Part shown: positions 60,146 to 64,000 of the stretch, piece after piece
Layout: every line of letters starts with the position of its first letter
Numbering within the stretch: position 1 is the stretch's first letter
Origin: Ciceribacter sichuanensis
GTDB lineage: Bacteria; Pseudomonadota; Alphaproteobacteria; Rhizobiales; Rhizobiaceae
NCBI RefSeq assembly: GCF_024055605.1
Contig: NZ_JAMXLX010000007.1
Location: 237,517 to 301,516 of the forward strand
DNA length: 64,000 nucleotides
Direction: 5' to 3'
Notes under the pieces: generated by a model
Told to the model about the DNA's origin: nothing
The model's database searches: none
The model's input: only the letters and a program-made list of their open reading frames with translations
Position numbers and translations under genes: made by a program

Positions 60146-61198
60146 GTGCCGAAGACCGATACCCCGACAAGCCAGGAAGGGCGAAGACGCAAGTCCGCAA
60201 AGCCGACGCTGCGAACCATTGCAGAGCTGACCGGACTTGCCGTAACCACCGTATCCCGAGCCCTTGCCGATGACCCTCTGATCAATATCGATACGCGACG
60301 TCGCATCCATCAGGCTGCTGCGGAAGTCGGCTATATGCCCGACCGCGCCGCCCAAAGGCTGAAGACCGGTCGGACGAATGTCGTGGGCGTCCTGCTCGAC
60401 CCGCATGAGGAAATCCTCGGGTTCGGCACCTCGCTGATGCTTGGACTGACGCAAGCGCTTGCCGGCACGCCCTATCACCTGATCGTCATGCCGAGCTTCG
60501 TGAAGTCCTCGAATGCGGAAGCCGTCGACTACATCATTCGCAACAATCTGGCGGACGGGCTGATCTTCACCCGCACCGAGCCGCTCGATCCTCGCGTCAG
60601 ACTGCTGATCGAAAAAGACTTCCCCTTCATCACCCATGGGCGCAGCGAGTTCTCGACGCCGCATCCTTATGTTGATTTCGACAGCTTCGCCTTTGCCTAT
60701 GAGGCCGCACGCCGGCTTCTGGCCAAGGGAAGGTCGCGCCTTACCATCATCCTGCCGTCGCGAAACCTGACCTTCAGCCAGCACATGCGCCACGGCTTCA
60801 TGACCGCCATTCGCGAGGCCGGCGCATCCTTCGAGATCCCCGAGGATATCGACCTCGATTCTCCGGCTGGCGCGATCCGCAACCACTTCCGCGAAAGGGC
60901 AGGGCTCAGCGATCCGCCGGACGGGCTGATCTGTCCCGGCGAAGTTTCCGCCCTTGCGGCCCTTGCCGGTCTCGGTGAGGCCGGCCTGACGCTTGGCCGG
61001 GAGTTCGACATGGTGGCGAAGCAGACCTCGCGCCTGCTCAGCGACATCCAGCCCGGCATCGAAACCATCTACGAGGACCTGACCGCAGCCGGCGAGCAAC
61101 TCGGCAAGCTGTTGTTGCGGCGCATCGGAGGGGAGGCGGCTGAAACGCTGCAGATCCTGCAGCCGCCGCAGCCGAGCTTCGGAACCGCCGCAGACTGA
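60146..61198 (+). CDS. LacI-family regulator
   Basis: 350 residues from a GTG start. N-terminal helix-turn-helix and hinge: LRTIAELTGLAVTTVSRALADDPLINIDTRRRIHQAAAEVGYMPDRAAQRLKTGRT (about 22-77), then a periplasmic-binding-like sugar domain (VVGVLLDPHEE, DGLIFTRTEP, GRSRLTIILPSRN, DGLICPGEVSALAALAGL). Divergent from the sugar importer operon, with paired operators between; likely repressor released by the imported sugar or its product. Confidence 0.93.
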   Translation: MPKTDTPTSQEGRRRKSAKPTLRTIAELTGLAVTTVSRALADDPLINIDTRRRIHQAAAEVGYMPDRAAQRLKTGRTNVVGVLLDPHEEILGFGTSLMLGLTQALAGTPYHLIVMPSFVKSSNAEAVDYIIRNNLADGLIFTRTEPLDPRVRLLIEKDFPFITHGRSEFSTPHPYVDFDSFAFAYEAARRLLAKGRSRLTIILPSRNLTFSQHMRHGFMTAIREAGASFEIPEDIDLDSPAGAIRNHFRERAGLSDPPDGLICPGEVSALAALAGLGEAGLTLGREFDMVAKQTSRLLSDIQPGIETIYEDLTAAGEQLGKLLLRRIGGEAAETLQILQPPQPSFGTAAD

Positions 61199-61256
61199 GC
61201 TGCCGCCATCCCGTCGCATTCTCCGATGTTGGGGCCAGGGCTTCATCATGACGACC

Positions 61257-62765
61257 TCAGCGCGGCATCCACCAGCCGGTGCGGGCACCGATATGCATGT
61301 TGAGCGTCTTGCTTTCGGTATAATCCTCCACCGCATGACGGCCGAGTTCGCGACCGAGGCCGGACTGCTTGTACCCCCCGAAAGGAAGCTCTGACGCTCC
61401 ATCCATGAAGGTGTTCATCCAGATGGTGCCGGCCCGCACCTTGCGGCCGATCGTCAGGCAGGTATCGAAATCGCGGCTCCAGACGCCGGCTGACAAGCCA
61501 TAGTCGACAGCATTGGCAATCTCGATCGCCTCCTCCACGGTTTCGAATGTCAGAACGGAGAGGACCGGCCCGAAGACCTCCTCGCGAGCAACGGCCATGT
61601 TCGGCGTTACCTCGGAAAGGATGGTCGGCGCCATGAACTGGCCGACGCCGAAATCGAGCGCCTCGCCGCCATGAGCGATCTTCGCGCCACCGCTTTTCGC
61701 GCCTGAAACATAGCCGGCAATCTTTTCCATGTGCTGCGGCGTGATGATCGCGCCGACCTGTGTCGTCGGGTCGAGCGGGTCGCCGACACGCACTTTCTTC
61801 GCCAGTTCGGCGATCCGTTCAATCGCATCGCTGGCTATGCTCTTATGCAGAATGAGGCGCGAGCCGGCATTGCAGCATTCGCCGGCGTTGAAATAGGCGC
61901 CGAACACCGCGGCATCGATAAAGGCGTCGAGATCGGCATCCGGGAAGACGATCTGCGGGTTCTTGCCGCCGAGTTCCAGCGATACTTTTTTCAGGGTCTG
62001 GGCGGCATTGGCCATGGTCAGCTTGCCGACACCGGTGGAACCGGTGAACGACACCATGTCCACTTCGGGATGGGTCGTCATGACCGCGCCGACCTCCGGG
62101 CCGGTTCCCGTGATGATGTTGACCACACCGGCTGGAACGCCGGCTTCAGCCAGAATTTCACCCAGCACCAGCGTCGAACCGGAGGTCAGTTCCGACGGCT
62201 TGACCACCGTCGTGCAACCGGCCGCCAGTGCGAAGGGGAGCTTCTGGCCGACGATCAGGAAGGGGAAATTCCACGGCGTGATGATCGAGACAACACCTAT
62301 GGCTTCCCGCAGCACGACGCCAAGTGTTCCGTCACCAAGCGTATTGTAGCTTTCGCCGTGCAGATCGCGCGCAAGCGCTGCGGCATAGCGCCAGATATCG
62401 ACGGCACCGGCGATTTCACCACGCACCTGCGTAATCGGCTTGCCAGCCTCGATGGCATCGAGATAGGCGATTTCCTCCAGCCGGGCGGCGATGAGATCGG
62501 CGGCTTTCAGAAGAATGGCGGAACGCTCGGAAGCCGTCATACGCGGCCAGGGTCCCTTGTCGAAGGCAAGACGGGCGGCGGCAATCGCCTTTTCCGCATC
62601 GGCCTTGGTGCCAGCCTGAAAACGGCTGACGACCACGCCATGGCTCGGCGCGGTGCGTTCGATTGTGTCGCCATCGGCGGAAGACACCCACGCGCCATCG
62701 ACCAGCATCCTGAAATCACCGACCTTGAGGTCGGGAAGCGCCTTCGGGCTCACCAGAATTGTCAT
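61257..62765 (-). CDS. Aldehyde dehydrogenase (betaine/aminobutyraldehyde-like)
   Basis: 502-residue NAD-dependent aldehyde dehydrogenase. TPWNFPFLI (Asn), SFTGSTGVGKLTMANAA (cofactor), ELGGKNPQIVFPDAD (Glu base) and NAGECCNAGSRL with the catalytic Cys. Start at ATG 62765 shares a base with the enoyl-CoA hydratase stop. Downstream member of an operon with the hydratase and a CoA transferase, so a route ending in an acyl-CoA with an aldehyde intermediate is likely. Confidence 0.92.
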   Translation of the reverse strand: MTILVSPKALPDLKVGDFRMLVDGAWVSSADGDTIERTAPSHGVVVSRFQAGTKADAEKAIAAARLAFDKGPWPRMTASERSAILLKAADLIAARLEEIAYLDAIEAGKPITQVRGEIAGAVDIWRYAAALARDLHGESYNTLGDGTLGVVLREAIGVVSIITPWNFPFLIVGQKLPFALAAGCTTVVKPSELTSGSTLVLGEILAEAGVPAGVVNIITGTGPEVGAVMTTHPEVDMVSFTGSTGVGKLTMANAAQTLKKVSLELGGKNPQIVFPDADLDAFIDAAVFGAYFNAGECCNAGSRLILHKSIASDAIERIAELAKKVRVGDPLDPTTQVGAIITPQHMEKIAGYVSGAKSGGAKIAHGGEALDFGVGQFMAPTILSEVTPNMAVAREEVFGPVLSVLTFETVEEAIEIANAVDYGLSAGVWSRDFDTCLTIGRKVRAGTIWMNTFMDGASELPFGGYKQSGLGRELGRHAVEDYTESKTLNMHIGARTGWWMPR

Positions 62766-63538
62766 CACCACTCTCCCTTGAATACAGCGGGGCGCTTTTC
62801 GCCAAATGCGGCGACGCCCTCTTTCAGATCTGCAGTCTTGGCAACGAGGATCGAGCCAAGCGCCTCCACGGCAGAACCGTTGTCTTCACCATTGGCGACA
62901 GCGATCATCAGCTTCGCCACCTCAAGCGCCGCCGGCCCGCGCTGGGCAACGCGTTCGGCATAGCTCCTCGCGGCATCGAGGACCGTTCCGGTGTCCACCA
63001 CGGCATCTATGATACCGAGCGACTGCGCTTCTTCCGCGCTGAACATCTCGCCGCCCAGCACCATTCGCCTGACGACCTGAGCGCCAAACCGATGCACCAA
63101 CCGCTGCGTTCCCGACCATCCCGGCACCATGGCGAGGCTCGTTTCAGGCAAACCGATCTTTACCTGCCGCTCGGCAATCCTGATATCCGCAACGCCGGCG
63201 AGTTCGAGCCCACCACCCAGCGCATGTCCGTTGATCGCAGCGATCAGAGGCACCCGTAATGTTGCCAGACGCTCGAAAACGCGGTGGCCGAAGCGAACCC
63301 ATGCATGGCCAAACTCGTTGGCCGTCATGCCGCTCCATGCCTTGATGTCTCCACCGGCGGAAAAGGCCTTGCCATCACCGGTCAGGATAGCCACCCGGAT
63401 GCGGCTGTCCGCCTCCACCGTGTCGCAGGCCGCAGCAAGCGCCTTTAGCATGTCGATATCGAGCGCATTTAGCTTTTCGGGGCGGGAAACGGTGAGGATC
63501 GCCACCGCACCTTCAACGTCGATGCGAACCTCAGCCAT
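62765..63538 (-). CDS. Enoyl-CoA hydratase/isomerase family protein
   Basis: 257 residues, crotonase fold. Oxyanion-hole segment GKAFSAGGDIKAW and GHALGGGLELAGVADIRIAE, with LPETSLAMVPGWSGTQRL in the active-site region. In this family the reaction may be hydration, isomerisation or ring cleavage. ATG at 63538 follows GGAGGG by ten bases and overlaps the CoA transferase stop by eight bases. Confidence 0.92.
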   Translation of the reverse strand: MAEVRIDVEGAVAILTVSRPEKLNALDIDMLKALAAACDTVEADSRIRVAILTGDGKAFSAGGDIKAWSGMTANEFGHAWVRFGHRVFERLATLRVPLIAAINGHALGGGLELAGVADIRIAERQVKIGLPETSLAMVPGWSGTQRLVHRFGAQVVRRMVLGGEMFSAEEAQSLGIIDAVVDTGTVLDAARSYAERVAQRGPAALEVAKLMIAVANGEDNGSAVEALGSILVAKTADLKEGVAAFGEKRPAVFKGEW

Positions 63539-64000
63539 GGAAGACACCCTCCAAAACCCGCTGCGGCTTTGTTGGAAGCGAGAGGCCGATCGGCGCTTCG
63601 GCGAAGAGAGCCGCGTCCATCACCTTCAGATCATCCGCAACGATCAGCGGGAATTCCGACTGGTCGATAATATGGGCCTGAAGATCGACACCCGGCGCAA
63701 TCTCCGTCACCACGATACCGGCGGGCGTCAGCTTCATCACGCAACGCTCGGTGACATAAGTGATGTCCTGCCCCTGCTCGATGGCTCGCTTGCCGGAGAA
63801 GGTCACATGCTCCACCTCATTGACGAGCTTGCGGAGCTTGCCTTCCTTCTCGATGACTAGCCGGCCGTTTTCCATGCCAAGCCTGGCGCCGGCATTGAAC
63901 ATGCCGGAGAAGACGATCTTCCGTGCCCGTGCCGTGATATCGACGAAACCGCCGGCCCCTGCCGTCACATGCGGCCGGAAAGCGAGCTTCGATACATTGA
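63531..64000 (-). CDS. Acyl-CoA:acetate/3-ketoacid CoA transferase, N-terminus outside window
   Basis: C-terminal 156 codons of a CoA transferase. The frame stays open to 64000, so the gene begins beyond the window; the internal GTG at 63968 is not its true start. Conserved tail features include GAGGFVDIT, NEVEHVTFSG, YVTERCVMKLTPAGIVVTEIAPGVDLQ and EFPLIVADD, as in YdiF-like transferases with both subunits in one chain. The catalytic Glu lies upstream, outside view. Likely activates a carboxylic acid for the hydratase step. Confidence 0.88.
   Translation of the reverse strand, partial: NVSKLAFRPHVTAGAGGFVDITARARKIVFSGMFNAGARLGMENGRLVIEKEGKLRKLVNEVEHVTFSGKRAIEQGQDITYVTERCVMKLTPAGIVVTEIAPGVDLQAHIIDQSEFPLIVADDLKVMDAALFAEAPIGLSLPTKPQRVLEGVFHG

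Noticed and set aside
1..64000. CRISPR arrays, rRNA, tRNA and insertion sequences
   Set aside because: Reading the window showed no regularly spaced repeats, no conserved RNA gene sequence and no transposase; a dedicated tRNA scan could still reveal something missed.

Overview
The window looks like part of a large repABC-type replicon (megaplasmid or chromid) of a member of the Rhizobiaceae (Rhizobium, Agrobacterium, Ensifer or a relative). Evidence: a complete repA-repB-repC cassette on the minus strand (22635-26261) with a candidate antisense RNA between repB and repC; next to it a tyrosine recombinase and a DUF1403-ScpB pair, neighbours often seen on rhizobial plasmids; a RIME-like intergenic repeat; generally GC-rich coding sequence; and a gene load dominated by ABC importers, catabolic enzymes and LysR, GntR, TetR and LacI regulators. 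The genus cannot be fixed by reading alone.

Layout. (1) 1-10919: a divergent island. A minus-strand operon runs from a PotD-like binding protein through two permeases, an ATPase, a GT1-family glycosyltransferase and two paralogous small cupins to an aldehyde dehydrogenase cut by the window edge. Facing it is a plus-strand operon of a GntR-type regulator with two apparent winged helices, a second GT1 paralogue and a second aldehyde dehydrogenase. I cannot match this gene set to a described pathway, and it is my best candidate for an uncharacterised system. (2) 10940-18300: two small membrane proteins, a TetR regulator and an RND efflux pump with its adaptor; two TetR-like operators share one architecture. 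(3) 18382-26708: plasmid maintenance block (scpB-like, DUF1403, fatty-acid-hydroxylase-type membrane enzyme, recombinase, repCBA) and a 63-residue small protein. (4) 26837-28316: cupin plus zinc alcohol dehydrogenase. (5) 28375-39077: peptide ABC importer, proline iminopeptidase, beta-lactamase-fold serine hydrolase, two LysR regulators and a D-amino acid dehydrogenase, readable as a peptide or D-peptide scavenging module. (6) 39181-43421: copper defence (small Cys/His-rich exported protein, multicopper oxidase, copper P-type ATPase). (7) 43411-49889: a LysR gene divergent from a degenerate alpha/beta hydrolase and a second RND pump. (8) 49950-61198: a nine-gene catabolic operon (sugar ABC importer, two GMC oxidoreductases, an SDR, a Dabb protein, a glycerate kinase) under a divergent LacI regulator. 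(9) 61257-64000: aldehyde dehydrogenase, enoyl-CoA hydratase and a CoA transferase cut by the window end.

I saw no tRNA, rRNA, CRISPR array or insertion sequence. Many long open frames opposite the real genes are antisense shadows caused by high GC and are left out. Functional assignments are from motif reading only; no database search was run.
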